A DNA stretch of 64,000 nucleotides from Chiua virens (Eukaryota; Basidiomycota; Agaricomycetes; Boletales; Boletaceae): NCBI GenBank assembly GCA_019787685.1, contig JAHNUO010000021.1, positions 372,001 to 436,000 of the forward strand, read 5' to 3'. Numbering within the stretch: position 1 is the stretch's first letter; each line of letters opens with the position of its first letter. Under the pieces are notes generated by a model. It worked only from the letters and a program-made list of their open reading frames with translations. It was not told the DNA's origin and did no database searches. This document shows, in pieces, positions 35,500-47,421 of the stretch. Both the position numbers and the translations under genes were made by a program.

Positions 35500-37850
35500 T
35501 CATGTATGTAAAGGAAGGCGCTGTTGTCCCTGGAAGGTGGGTGATTCTGCCTCAGTGGACTCAGAGTCTGAGCCGTTGGAACCTGATGAAGCTACTGGCG
35601 ATGCAAGGGGTAACAATACATTGTTGGGGTCCAAGGGGCATGATGTCAGAACCCATCTGTCATCCTGTAGATCACATAGTGCCTAGAGCAAAGAATTGAT
35701 CATAAATTCATGGGTGAGTTGACTCTCATCGGAGAGGAAATGGCCATTTGAGAAGTTCATTGGGGAGACTATTCCCATGCAGAGCTTGTTAAGGAGTGGG
35801 ATCAATGGCTGGAAGTAAGGCACAATTTGTGGGAGTATGTTGACAGACCAGCCGAGATTTGACTGGATTGTTGTTGTCTTTGTGGTGCTAGGATGAAAAG
35901 AGTTAAAATATGTATTGAAACATGAAAGGTCCCCCTCAGCCTTTATTTCATGGGGTCAGTTCAGGAGCATGCATATTCCGACTAGCACATAGAACATGGA
36001 CTCGAGATCATGGGCTAGGTGATGTACCACTGGCTTTCCAGGCCCTGCAATCACCAGCTTGGCAGCCATCCATGACCATGTTCCCTAAATCGATTCCTCG
36101 GCTGATTGGCTGTATGAATGGTTGTGGACTTACCATGCAGTACAATAGATTGGTATTGATTGAAGGTCTGGTGGGGTCTACTGGTTCCCCTGCCACAGGA
36201 AGCTTTACCTCATGATCTTGTCCCAGCTTAGAGACTGGGACATACTGCACGGTGTTCCGAGCTGGTTGATCACCATGAAGCAACATAGGAACGGCACCTT
36301 CACTGCAATCCCTGGGCTTGACTGAATCGGATCTGGGATTAGGGGTAGAGGGGTGGGTAGCAGGCTGAGAAGAAATGGGCCCCATAGGGACAGCATAGCC
36401 CCAGTCAGTGAGAAGTCCACAATGGGAAATGGATGCCTTGATTTGTCAATACAGGTGTTCCCGTGTCTCCTCAGGGAGGACATCAAGAAATCGCATGCAG
36501 TTGTCGGTTCCATCCCATATGACAAGTAGGAGGTTGAATAAACTGATATTGCAATGCAGAATGCCTGCTTTTTCAATCGCATCTTTGTGGGCTGGAATGT
36601 GCAATTCAATCAGTAAATGTTGATGAATAGCAAGTGAATTTAACATACCCAGAACATAATTGATGAACGTGACAAGGAGTTCAGCAAGGGAGTTGAACCC
36701 AAGAATCTCAAATCCGATGGGCTCGGTTATGAGCCATAAGAGAACCCATAATTCATATTGATGGTGGTCCACACTGTGACTGGCTTCAGACAGGAGGGAA
36801 TGTAGTAAATGTGTCGATTTGTTGATTAGAGTATCGGGATGAGTTGGATGAGGACCTCAAACCTGCCCTTTGTGTATGAGTGTCAGGACACCTATGACTC
36901 CAGTGGCATTCAGGAGCGCTAGGATAGATCCTTCTGTGTATTTCCATAACGGATCAATCCAAGAGTCTTTAATGATGACCCCTCTTTGTGTGTGAGGCCA
37001 CTTCAAGCTCACCAACTCGGAGTCACTGGCAGATTCGGAATCAGCGCTGTTTGACTTAAACTCCATCGAGCCAGCCCAGATGGTTGTCCTGCGTCCATGC
37101 ATAATATCCAAGATGAAGAGTAAGTTGTCGATGGTGACCTTCATTTCCAACTCCCCTTTCCATGCGATCAATGTGCGCTTGTTCCCGCTGTCATCAAGCA
37201 GTGAAACATTGAAACCAAGCTGGGCAAAAGTGGCAGTGGTGAGACCGACTATGATGCATAGGAAAATTTCCGGATCAGTATAAATGTCGATGAAATGCAT
37301 TTCGAGTGAGCCTCCTCGATCAAAAAAAGTCAAACCAACATGGGCTCCTAAAATTCAAAGGGAAGGAGTGGCATGTCTCCTATCCTGAGCATATAATGAT
37401 ACGCTGGTTTTCACAGCAATCTCCATGTAAGAAATTCTCTGTGTGTCACCACTATTCTTGCTCTTCATCTCCCTGAAGATGAGGATGTCTCTCCAGTCTG
37501 AATCAGCATCATCTGTACTGAGGACCAGGTCTGGTTTTCATTGAAGATAAGACCCTGTGAAGAATTTTTTGGCCCCTTGCGCATGCCATCTCCTGAGACA
37601 GGTTGTGTTAGCCATATGTTGATGAACGGTAAGAAAAGCTTTGACTAGACCTGTTGGTCTTCTTTTTGGTGAAGTTCTCGATTGATTCCAAAACATTATT
37701 CAAAAACATCACCATGTTCACTTCAGCTGTGCTTTTCCCCTTGGAATTCAGAAACCTGACCCAGTGCTCCTCTGCGCCCTTCTTCATTCTGTAGAGCTTT
37801 TTATCACATAAGTTGTTCAGGACATCTGACCCTTGGGTGCAAAGAACCAA
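35500..37850 (-). pseudogene. FunK1-family protein kinase pseudogene
   Basis: Reading down from 37.85 kb: KLYRMKKGAEEHWVRFLNSK, CLRRWHAQGAKKFF, KPDLVLSTDDADSDWRDILI, FREMKSKNSGDTQRISYMEI, LTFFDRGGSLEMHFIDIYTD, TIWAGSMEF, RGVIIKDSWIDPLWKYTEGS, then AGILHCNISLFNLLLV (catalytic loop), NMVMDGCQAGD-type damage in the GTWxWMAxE region, and the C-terminal NLGWSVNILP-like tail. This is the order of the fungal-specific FunK1 kinases. The HRD catalytic motif is HCN (36548-36556), so it cannot be a normal kinase. Stops replace CGA-type codons near 37530 and 37355. A TAG at 35684 cuts a family-like acidic tail. In intact members the kinase acts on Ser/Thr substrates that are mostly unknown. Confidence 0.88.
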
Positions 37851-38184
37851 ATAGAATAGAGTCAGGGAACAAGGCTTTCAGTAGCCCTTGGGTCTTAGAC
37901 TTGCTAAGGCACCAGCGGAAATCCTTTGTATCATTGTTGACTAGGCAATCCATGTTGTGACGATATCCATCTGATTTGCGCCTATAACCCAATGGAATAC
38001 TGGCAAGCTATGTGTGAACCTTTGAGATCAGAACTAGTTATTTGGAGGGAAATGACATGACATACCCGGGTATTATTGTGTGGTGTAGCATGTATGCACA
38101 CAGGTTGGGGCTGTAAACATGTCAATTTTTTTGACTTGTACTGATTTAGGGAACAAGAGCCACCTTCTGTCTATGTGCGCTGTC

Positions 38185-38575
38185 TGTTATGATAGCTCCG
38201 GGTAGGACCTAGCATAGCCGCAAAAGCGCCAAGTACCAAGTGGCTGCGATAACTCAAACAACCACCACTTGATACGTGGTGCACTGAAGAGTCAAACGAG
38301 GGTTTCTGGTCAGCAGATTGCTACCAGAGAGACAAGTGAAAACTCAGGCGTTGCTGAGAGTTGTCTGGTTGGGAATCTATACCCAAGGGTCGATCGAGGG
38401 TCGAGGGTGTTGACTACATTGAGTCCGAGTTGGTCAAGGGACAATGAGAGAAGTCCCTGGTCGAGTGGTCACAAGGAAGTGTCCGAGTGGAGCAGTGATA
38501 CTCAGCTAGATTGCGGGTACTACAGAAGTATGGTGGTACAGAGGGAGTATTGCTGCGAGGTTTATATACATTGAT
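38185..38575 (-). mobile_element. LTR family C fragment, reverse orientation
   Basis: It begins with TGTTATGATAGCTCCGGGTAGG, the complement of the 3' end of LTR C. It contains AACAACCACCACTTGATACG and GGGAATCTATACCCAAGGG, shared with the full copies at 46292, 50601 and 55379. It breaks off after the TATA region near 38575, where Plavaka coding sequence resumes, so about 300 bp of the LTR are missing. Confidence 0.8.
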
Positions 38576-38579
38576 ATAA

Positions 38580-40423
38580 AAGGGGTGTTCCAATGAAAGA
38601 AATGGATCACCAAAGTCCTTCGACTTAGCTGTTGTGACAGGGGATGCTTCAGGCTTGTTCCAGCAAGAAGGCATTGCTTGGGGGTATCTGTGATCCATGC
38701 CACAAGTAGAGTGTAGCAGTAATGAAGGGTTCCTACTGGGTTGTTCATCATCACACCGATGGAAGCAGCGATCTTCAGGGGCCACAAAATTAAGTCCAAC
38801 GCAGCGTGGAAGAGCTGATCTTGCATTAGGCTCTGCACGCGGGTATTCTTGACGGCGAACTTGGGGATCAGAAGAAGTGCGAGGAGCATATAGCCATGGA
38901 GAGAGGTTTTGCTGTGAATTTTTGCGTCAATGTTCACAAGGCTGATGAGTACCAGATGTGCCATGCGGTTCCCAGTCATGACTGAAATGTTGGTCTTGTC
39001 AGAGGAGAGGACTATGCCTAAGAGTGTGCTTCCACTGGGAAGTTCGCACTAGATTATAGTTGGCATCAAGGTTTTGAAACAACCTAGAACAAGACTAGAC
39101 TGTTAAAGTGTAGTGGTCGAGTGAAGAGGGGGTTCAGTCCAGTGAAGAGGTGAAAACCCCAAGAGAACTTTGTTAGAGCTCTCTGGCTTAGATTCATGGG
39201 GTTTATATACTACATGGATGTCAGAGTTCTAATCTGAGTATGAACTACATAGATAAGGATATCATATCCTATTGGATGATAAGGTGTGAATGTATATGAG
39301 TCATAGATAAGAGCATAGCCTTGTTCTGCTTCTGATGAGTCAGTGATAAGGGAAATGAATAGATAGAAGCGTGTGTGTGATTTTGTGGCAGTCAATAGGG
39401 TATGTTCCTTTGGACAGCCTTGACATGAGGTGTTATCTTTAGAATAGATTGAAGGTTGAATCTGTTAAGGGAGGAAAAGTAGATATCGTAACAGGTTTCT
39501 TATAAGCAATAAAAGTCTTACTTGAATCTCCCAAGCCTGATCACTGCTCATCCACTCATCGTAAATGCCACAATATTATCTTTGCAGCGGAGGTCCAGAC
39601 TCTCTGAGGGACAAAACTTATGTGCGGTGCGAGTAAGGGATGACTCAGAAGTGCTTGAAGACACTCAAGTGGTTGACGGTAGAACACCCGGACAGCATTC
39701 TTTGTCTGGCCCTTGGGTTCGATAGTTTCACAAAGCCAAGCAGGTCCTGATGGTAGCGTTTCAGCACGGGTTCACAGCTGCTCTCCTGTCTGAAATGAGA
39801 GTGGTGCACGTTTAAGCTGGAATGCAGTTAGAAACCGATTATAGTTGCTAAATTGAGGTCATACGCACAGTATCAAGTGTGAGTAACAAATTGATGGCAA
39901 AGAGGCTAAGACCTGAGTGAAGGAGCCAAGAGGCAAGCTGCCATTCTTCTCGGGATGCAAATGGAAAATAGAGGTTTTCTTGCCTCTCGGAAGCATGTTC
40001 ATCCTGCCTGAAGTTGTCCATAAAGGATTTTCTGCCAGGGAATACCTCGCTGCAACCCTCATATACCTCTATGAAAGTTTCCAGCAGACCTTGGTCCATT
40101 TCTGTCCCATTTTTGGTGTTCATTGCGATATCTGGGTCCATGAAATCAGGTTCCTGGTCATAGAGGTCAGGATTATTGCCATCCGCTGAATTGGATGCTA
40201 TGTGAGGTGAATCGACCGAAATTCGAGTCCTTGCAACAGGTGGAATCTGAGAGGAATGGGCCTGGTGAAGGGTATGCGTAACCTCCTCATGCCAGGTAGA
40301 CCTGCATGATCCTGTCGGCTGATTCATGTGCTGCAAAACATTTGTCTCTGAGCAGAACTTTTTGCTGCATTGGGGACAGCTGATAGTCTTAAGCTTACCA
40401 CGATTCGCTTTGGCACTGGGCAT
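38580..40423 (-). pseudogene. Second Plavaka-type transposase (different subfamily), 3' truncated
   Basis: The ATG is at 40421-40423. Residues 1-45 hold a zinc-finger-like ISCPQCSKKFCSETNVLQHM, then an acidic linker, then FMDNFRQDEHASERQENLYF and PFASREEWQLASWLLHSGLS. After an intron (GTATGA...TTTCAG) come RAETLPSGP, VRVFYRQPLECLQALL and VWTSAAKI. After a second intron holding a solo LTR come ELPSGSTLLGIVLSSDKTNI, SVMTGNRMAHLVLISLVNID, LLALLLIPKF, LKIAASIGVMMNNPVG and KSKDFGDPF. This is the usual N-terminal order of the second Plavaka group; the SDKT Asp is intact here. An in-frame TGA sits before TRAETLPSG. The gene ends at 38580 against an LTR C fragment, so the rest of the catalytic core is missing. 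Confidence 0.85.
39099..39493 (+). mobile_element. Solo LTR-like repeat D inside a Plavaka intron
   Basis: It runs from TGTTAAAGTGTAGTGG to GATATCGTAACA (TG...CA ends). It lies between the donor GTAAGA near 39517 and the acceptor TAATCTAG near 39054 of the Plavaka gene. A diverged copy occurs in the same orientation at 45660-46028, sharing AACTTTGTTAGAG, CAGTTCTAATCTG and TATGAACTACATAGATAAGG. No target duplication is visible. Confidence 0.7.
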
Positions 40424-40449
40424 CGCAGGTTAAAGACTCGTGGGACCAA

Positions 40450-41640
40450 CCAATGTGCAACAAGTTATCTCACAATTCGCTTCACCTAATATCTTGTCAC
40501 TGGCACTATTGTGGCATTGTACACGACTTACTCAATCAGTCTGATATGTTACATATCAAATACTCAAAGCTTTCTTCCTCTTTTTTCTTTTGGGGGCATA
40601 TCTCTCTGCCTGCTCCTGAGAGGTGGCATCATGCGAAATCTAGTGAGTCCCCACATTCTCTCAGCAGCCATGAGTGCAGACAAAGACAGGGAAACGAATG
40701 TTTCCGAGGACAACACTCTTGGTCCAATCAGATCCAGACTTGGACACAACATAAAAACTCCCAGTCGACACCAAACGGATGCTAGTACTGTAGGGTGAGT
40801 GTAGCACTATTTACACAACTTCTGGACTTACCATGAAGGACGAAGGACAACGACCCAGAAATAAACAGGACAGCAGACCTGCAAACGACACTTACACGTG
40901 ATGATCGAAGTAGTACACTGGATCATGTCCAAGCTGCATCACGATTCACCTTGAAGTCCTGAAATCCGTCACACTTGTGTGTGGGAGGCCTGGGATGGTT
41001 GAAGTGCTCCTTGGACAAGCCTGTTTGCACCTAACGATGTACCTTCCTCCAAGACGCAAATCTCCAGAGATGTTGCCATCACCAAGGCTCTCGAGATGCT
41101 AGATGGGGTGTATCAAGGCATTGCTTCCCACCGTCTATAGAGATAACTACTAACTGGTCTCTGTCTCGCCCGCCATCTGTTCCTGACCGAGGTATGGATA
41201 TTTGCTGTTTGCTAATATTTTTCTGACATTGCAATGTAGATCATGATCCCATCCGATGAGTGCGAGCTGGCTGAATAGGCCAAGATTCTTCAAGATCGCT
41301 GTCGTTGTCTACAAACTTCTCTCCCTTTCTGGCCTACATAACACGAAACATACATACTAGGTCCCTGTGATTAGCATGTAACACGCCGACCAAGAAGTAC
41401 ACCTCATACGCAGAAACCTCACATTGCAAATTGTTCACCGTAATACCCTCATGCTTCAATACAACCATTTGTTGTTGGACAAAGCTCAGGAAGATCTGCA
41501 AACCGCTGACCGATGCATTGGGTCGCAGTCGAATATGGGATGCAGGGACGGTATTTTACCTCCATTCTAATGTGGTATTTAAAACTAACAGGTGCTGTCA
41601 TTGACGGTCAGACAAGATAAGAACACCCAACAATCATCTC
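40450..41640 (+). other. Possible exons of an unrecognised gene
   Basis: A short exon-like frame MSADKDRETNVSEDNTLGPI lies near 40670 and ends at a GTGAGT donor (40796). A later frame reads ITKALEMLDGVYQGIASHRL to a stop near 41139. I cannot join them, and I do not recognise a family. The rest of the interval has nothing I can name. Confidence 0.25.
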
Positions 41641-41874
41641 GATTCCGTGACTGTACTCAATGTAAGATTAGACTAGGATAGACTAGGATACTAGACAACT
41701 ACCAGTACAGACTGGGACAGTTGTATCCATGTAGTACTCAAATGATACAGTGTTTGCCCAGTGCCCAAAGGCAGTGACAGGCAATGACAGGTGGTGACAG
41801 GTGGTGACAGATTGGGGCTCTGAGAAAAATCTGCTGATTTGGCTAATTGAAAGGGTCAGTTTGCTGATGTAGCA

Positions 41875-42170
41875 ATAACTCGAACAACCACCACTTGATA
41901 TGTGGCGTGCTGTGGAGTTCATAGAGTGGTCTGGTCAGCATAGTTGCTACCAGAAGGAACAAGGTTGGACTCAGGAAGTTTCCTAAGTTGTCTGTTCAAG
42001 AATCTATACTCTTGGGACCGAGGGTCAAGGGTGACTTCTAGGAAGTCCAAGGGGAGTCGAGTATACTCAGCTAGATTGCAGAGAACAAGACTAGTGTACA
42101 GGAGTAACTCAATGAGCTATTTATATGTAAAGGAAGGCACATGGTCCAACAGAAGAATGTGTGACTGAGA
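41875..42170 (-). mobile_element. LTR family C fragment, reverse orientation
   Basis: It matches the complement of LTR C from the AACAACCACCACTTGATATG block through AAGAATCTATACTC to the TATTTATATG box. Both ends of the LTR are missing. Confidence 0.7.
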
Positions 42171-42552
42171 AGAGCAGAACTGGCACAATGGTCAAAAGAG
42201 GGAATCATACGATATGAAGGTAGCAGATGATGACAAGAAAGAAATGAGTAAGAATTCGGGTTGAGCTGATGCTTAAGTAAAGGTTCCTAATGGAACAAGT
42301 ACAGATGAACATAGTGAGATACCTGAAGTATCGAGCATAGTAAAGTAGTACAAGTGAGAGAAAGAAAAGAATCATAACACTCCCTCCATAGATCTTGCCT
42401 CACTCACTGGACATTGCCTTGCTTTTTATCTGCAACCCTCACATCACTACTGCAAGTCCGTCATTTGTTCTAGGTTGTTACAGATGCTTGCTTGTTTTCT
42501 GAGTCAGATGGATGGATAGATTGATAGATGCTTAGTCAGTGTTAGAGACCGT

Positions 42553-43400
42553 TGTAGGGAATAGGTATTCCCTGTGCTCACATAGCTCCTGATCTGTCTG
42601 CTTGTGCGAACTCATCTGGATTGCTGTACCCGTGCTCGTTATTTACTCAAGACTAAGGACAAGGCTTACAAGAGTAAAGGGTTCTGTCTTGAAGTTCCAC
42701 AGGGGTGATGACTCACCCATATGTACATAGGAACAAGAAGACGGTGTAAGGAATAGACATTCCTTGTGCTTGTAAAGCACATTCCCACCACTTGCCAACA
42801 TCATCCAAATCCAAATCTGAACCATCTGTCCACTTGAATCTGCCATTATTTGCTCATATGCACAAACTCATCTAGATTGCTGTATCCACACTCGTTGTAC
42901 CTCAGACTCTTTTATTTTATTTTTATTGCTCCTTCTTCATACTTAGCATTGGCTAGACCATGTCACCCAGCCCTTGCAGGGACTTTCGGGTGTCCCTCGA
43001 ACTTTATACCGTACAAAAACCTTCTTTTGTTTATTATCCTTACTTGGGATGAGTCTGAGGGTATTCCCGAGAACTATAAAATTCACTGTATTGATAAAAT
43101 ACAGTAGCTTTTGCCCCTGCACATCTGTCTCACATTGCTTTCAGTCGATGTTTATTTTCTCTCACTCTCCTCATGTTTTATCAATCTGGATTCAGACTGC
43201 CTTGTCCGCTTTTTTATCTGTTTTAATCCAGATTTGCCCTGGATTCATCTTGGACTACCCAAAAACCATTTCTTGTTGTTCACCAACTCAGTGTTGTCCC
43301 TGGGTCAAACAGAATCACATTCCTTCACCCTCTTTTCAATTCTTTCAATCTCCCTGAGTATTGCACTTCAGCTGGGATTTATTACCTTCAATGGTTCAAG
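42553..43400 (+). mobile_element. LTR-like repeat family B, copy 1
   Basis: It begins TGTAGGGAATAGGTATTCCC, where GGGAATA and TATTCCC form a perfect 7-bp inverted repeat. A diverged second start (TGTAAGGAATAGACATTCC) lies at 42745. The shared core runs from CAGACTCTTTTATTTTATTTTT through a TATA box (GAACTATAAAATTCACTG, about 43070) to CTTCAGCTGGGATTTATTACC near 43390. Copy 2 is at 53839-54562. The region 42170-42552 before it holds no gene I can see. Confidence 0.75.
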
Positions 43401-44300
43401 GGCAATTGTGTAAGTGGGACATACAGGGTGAATGCTGCAAGGCAAGACATAGTTCAAGACAAAGATGAGAACAAAGAACAAAGCAAAACATAACAGAAGG
43501 ACACTTCGAAGAACAGAAGGATGTTTAGTCAAATAGAAGAACATTTGAAAAGATGAATAAATAGTCAGATAGAAGGAGAATTGAATGAAAGAATGGATGG
43601 ATTCTGCCTAATGAACCAGATGTATTTATGGTATAAACCATCAGATATTGAACTTAAATATGCCTCTTTGGAATTTTCAACACAGCTATTAGAGTCCATG
43701 CAACTCTATTACATAAAGCATCCAGACAGGACATGGCTTCAACCCATGTGGTTCATCCTTGTTACAGTCTGTCTAGGATTTGGAAAGATTCAGGGATCCA
43801 GAGGTCAGAAATAATTCAACACATAGAAGTGGAATCAAGACGTACAAAGACTGTTGGGTTTAGATGAGTTGTATGAAAATGACAATATTCAGACTAAAGA
43901 TTACAATAATTAAAGTATCTATATTTTATATACTTGAACAAGAACTGAAGATGAGTCATGGAGTACGGGAGATGAATAGGAGATTCTGTAATAGTTTGTT
44001 CTACAAACAGTCAATCACCTACAACCTACATATCATTAATGCTAAGTATATAAACTCACTCTTTAGGTTCACTATGTTTGATGCACGTCTGGGGTCCTGC
44101 CAAGGTTCAGGTAGTACAACACCTCCAGGTTCATCTAATGGAGACTAGGACAACTAGGTTAAATCATTCAGTGATCTCAAGCATTCAAGCTTCACAAGCA
44201 AACATCTAGCCTTATTATTACTTAGAACTAGCTGCCAAACTACTCTGCATGCGCTAACTACTTATATGTACATACCTCTATCAACACTGTCTCCAACACC
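43401..44300. other. Purine-rich region without a recognisable gene
   Basis: 43430-43600 is rich in AGAACA/AGAAGGA repeats. Several open frames of 60-95 codons occur (43581-43814, 43864-44148), but none has a recognised motif. The 44070-44150 part has a tidy codon run (RLGSCQGSGSTTPPGSS) that may be a C-terminal exon. Confidence 0.3.
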
Positions 44301-44344
44301 ATCTCATACAACATAGGTTCCCAAACTAGCCATCCAGGAAAACA

Positions 44345-45330
44345 ACTGCTTCACATTCCTTTTATTCTGAGTTCATATTTCCTATTTTTTTCTCTACTTC
44401 TGCTTTCTCATGTCTCCTCTCTTCTTCTTCTCACTTCTTCTATCTTTTTTTTTCTTTTTTTTTTCTCTATTTTTTTTCCGGCCTCCGGCCGTTACTCTCA
44501 TACTCTCTCTTTCTATACTATTTCTCCTTTCTATTTTTTTTTCCCTCTAATTTCCTTTACTATCTCAATACCCACATTCCACAACATTCCCCTTCCACTA
44601 TTTTATAACCTTCTCATACTTCCAATTCCAGTTCCCTCCAAACCACACAATCTCCTTCCCTCACAACTCCACCTTCTACCTCCTTCTCCTTATACTTCTT
44701 CCTACTTTTTTTTTTCTCCTCATACACTTACTCTTCATTATCTTTTTCCTTCTCATCTCTCCTCAATTTCTTCTCAGTTCCCTTCTTTTTCATCCCATCA
44801 ACTCTTTTTCTTTCTTTCTGCCTCTCCAAATTCCAACTCAACACCCCCTCTCACAACCATCCTACCTGCAAATCACCATATCTCTCATTCCTCTCATCCT
44901 AATCTTATCATCCAACCCTCAGTAGGTAGCCAGCCATCCATACTCTTTTTTTTTTCACCATCACTAATCTTCCTCTCCATCCAAAACTCCTCAGAACACC
45001 ACCTACAAATCCTGTCCCAACTCATCCCAACTCATCAATTCTCCTTTTCCCTCTGCTTTTTTCATGTCCAGTCCCCCTCCCAACCCTCCACGTCCCCTCC
45101 ACATCCTTTCTAGGTCTGGTCTTGGTATCGGTCCAGTCCCCTCATTTCCACCATCCAATTTTACACCAGACTGCTTTTGCCCATCCACATCTGTCTCCCT
45201 TCATTCTTCCTCAACTTTCTTTTTCCTCATATTTTCTCAATCCCCTTTCAGACTGCTGTGTCCACTTTTCCTTCCATTTCGTTCCAGATCCACCTCACTT
45301 TCTTCTCAGACTACTAAGAATCATATCAAA
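44345..45330. repeat. Long pyrimidine-rich strand, about 1 kb
   Basis: The plus strand is overwhelmingly C and T across almost 1 kb, with runs such as TTTTTTTTCTTTTTTTTTTC and many CTTCTCCT-like words. Reading frames in it are composition artefacts. Such purine/pyrimidine asymmetry can form triplex or be a degraded low-complexity tract. Confidence 0.75.
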
Positions 45331-45659
45331 AGTGGCCTGCCAACAGTGCATTCATATCATGCACACCAAATCTTGCCCAGATGTTGTTCCTCATCAATCC
45401 AATACCATCTTCACCATCAGTAGCCAACCTTCCCTTGACAGTCATCTTGTGCTGGTGGGCACAATCATTCAGTATTCAAAGTCTGCTTTTTCCAATCCCA
45501 CTATCAAGTGGCTTGTTGCAACAGACCAGGTCACCAATTTTCACCAATCGCAATTAATTCACTAACAAATCTTCCTATGCCCTATTCATTGCATCGAGCT
45601 TCTGACATTCCTAAATTTGCTCAACATTCTCTCATGCCCTCCCAACAAGATCAACGTCC

Positions 45660-46028
45660 ACACTACAAGTGAGGCAAGAACTACAGAGGGAGACTTAGTC
45701 AGAGACTATTGGGAGAAACCAAATTGTGAACTTTGTTAGAGTTCCCTGGGTGCTGCATTCACGTCTTATATCCTGACAGTACATCACAGTTCTAATCTGG
45801 GTATGAACTACATAGATAAGGAATAGTGTCCTGATTGCATCATAAGATCGGAATACATGACGTATCAGCATGTATGTGAGTCATAGATAAAGACATGAGG
45901 AAACAATGCTATAACAATGCCATATAAGCATGTTATGAGATAAGCACTGCTTTAATAATAGATGTGAGTCATAAGGAGTCATAGATATAGTCTATTGATT
46001 CACAGATCAAACCTTATCCCACCTTGAC
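45660..46028 (+). repeat. Repeat family D, copy 2 (diverged)
   Basis: It shares several blocks with 39099-39493 in the same order, such as GAACTTTGTTAGAG, CAGTTCTAATCTGGGTATGAA and GAGTCATAGATAA. Ends are not sharp. Confidence 0.6.
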
Positions 46029-47213
46029 AGAACATTGTTTTCCTTTTCACAGGTCGATTTCCATGAGAGACAGCTCCATATACGTACGCTTTCCTTATTT
46101 ATTTGATACTTCATCCGCTGCAAAAGTCCCGGGAATACCTGAGACTATAAAATTTGTGTTCGTAAATAAAAATTTCATCTTTCGATCCCCATTTCTCTCA
46201 CATTCTAAGTTGCCCTGTCCGTTTAACTATCTTTTCTATCTGTCCTTACTCATACTTGATCACTGTTGTGCTCCAGTCTCTGCCTTATCGCTGTTACAAT
46301 TTCTTTCTTTTCTTTGACTTGTACTACTTCACTTCACTCGATACCTAGGTATCCTCGTACATTCATCCATACTTCGTCTCCTTTCACCTTACATAACCAG
46401 CATCAGCATTACCCCGCATGCTTAGTCATTTCACCTTCATCATCGTCCATTGCCTTCACATCGTACAATTCCCCTTTTGGCCCTTCTTCCGTTCCGCTCT
46501 TCTTGGCCACCCCTTTTAGTAATCGTGCACTCCCCTTTTTGGCCCTTCGCTCTTCCGCTCTTCTGGCCTCCCCCTTTTAGTTACTTGGTCCGTGCACAAT
46601 TCTCGTAGTATAAATACTTCGCAGCGATACTCATGTACACTAGTCTTGATCTCCACAATCTAGCTGAGTATCCCTGCCTCCACTCAGGAACCCCCCCTGT
46701 GACCTCCTTGACACTTGACCCTCAACACCTACGGCCAACACCTAGGTCCCACCTCAATTACAAGAGGAAGTTCCTTGGTCCTTTGGGTATAGATTCCCAA
46801 CAGGACGCTCTCAGCAACGCCTGAGTTCTAACTCGTCTCCACTGTTGGCAATATGCTAACAGCAGCCCTCCTTGAACTCTTATAGTGCACCACGTATCAA
46901 GTGGTGGTTGTTCGAGTTATCGCAGCCACTTGAATACTTAGTGCCTTTGCAGCTACACTAGTTCCTACCCAGAGCTATTGTAACAATCACTGAACTATCC
47001 AACTGTCCGCATTTTGGCTGGTTTTGTCAATCCTTGTATGGTTTCACCCGGGAATGTGTCCGGATTGCTTTCAAAGCTCTTGTCAACGCCTTGACACTTT
47101 GTCTCCAACCTCAGAACCCCTTGGGATGAGTCATACTCGCACCCATCCCTTTTCTTTCTTTCTGACCCTTCCACTAATCCTGGTCCTGTCACACCAGCCT
47201 GTTTAATAGTTCT
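46029..47213 (+). mobile_element. Probable 5' LTR of the Ty3-like element, split by LTR C
   Basis: The part 46029-46291 resembles family B around CCCGGGAATACCTGAGACTATAAAATTTG (TATA near 46148). After LTR C, 46986-47213 continues to TTCTACA, followed directly by ACTGGAGCCCACCATGAGGG, a likely primer-binding region. A Ty3-like gag begins 200 bp downstream. The boundary at 46029 is uncertain, and no matching 3' LTR was found in the window. Confidence 0.5.
46292..46985 (+). mobile_element. Solo LTR, family C, full copy (694 bp)
   Basis: It starts TGTTACAAT and ends ATTGTAACA, which are perfect 9-bp inverted ends. The flanks are ATCGC (46287-46291) and ATCAC (46986-46990), a 5-bp target duplication differing by one CG-to-CA change. 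It contains GTATAAATACTTCGCAGC (TATA near 46611) and the block GTGGTGGTTGTTCGAGTTAT. Confidence 0.9.
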
Positions 47214-47421
47214 ACAACTGGAGCCCACCATGAGGGAAAGTTTCAGAAGGTTTGGATTTGGACGTCTTTGCTCTCCTACTGCTTTTCCTTCACTTGCCGC
47301 GCACCTCGCCTACACCCATCCCTGACTTGTGCCTTATCCAGTTTCACAAACCTTATATTTTTTCGCATCTGGTGACAATACCTTCTGACTTTTAGTCACC
47401 GTTCACCCTGCTCGCACCCCT

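Noticed and set aside
39700..39740. tRNA-like T-loop GGTTCGA
   Set aside because: It is inside Plavaka coding sequence, and no acceptor or anticodon arm could be paired around it.
44400..46600. Several 100-150 codon frames rich in Ser, Leu, Pro and Phe
   Set aside because: They follow from the pyrimidine-rich strand or from LTR sequence and have no protein-like pattern.
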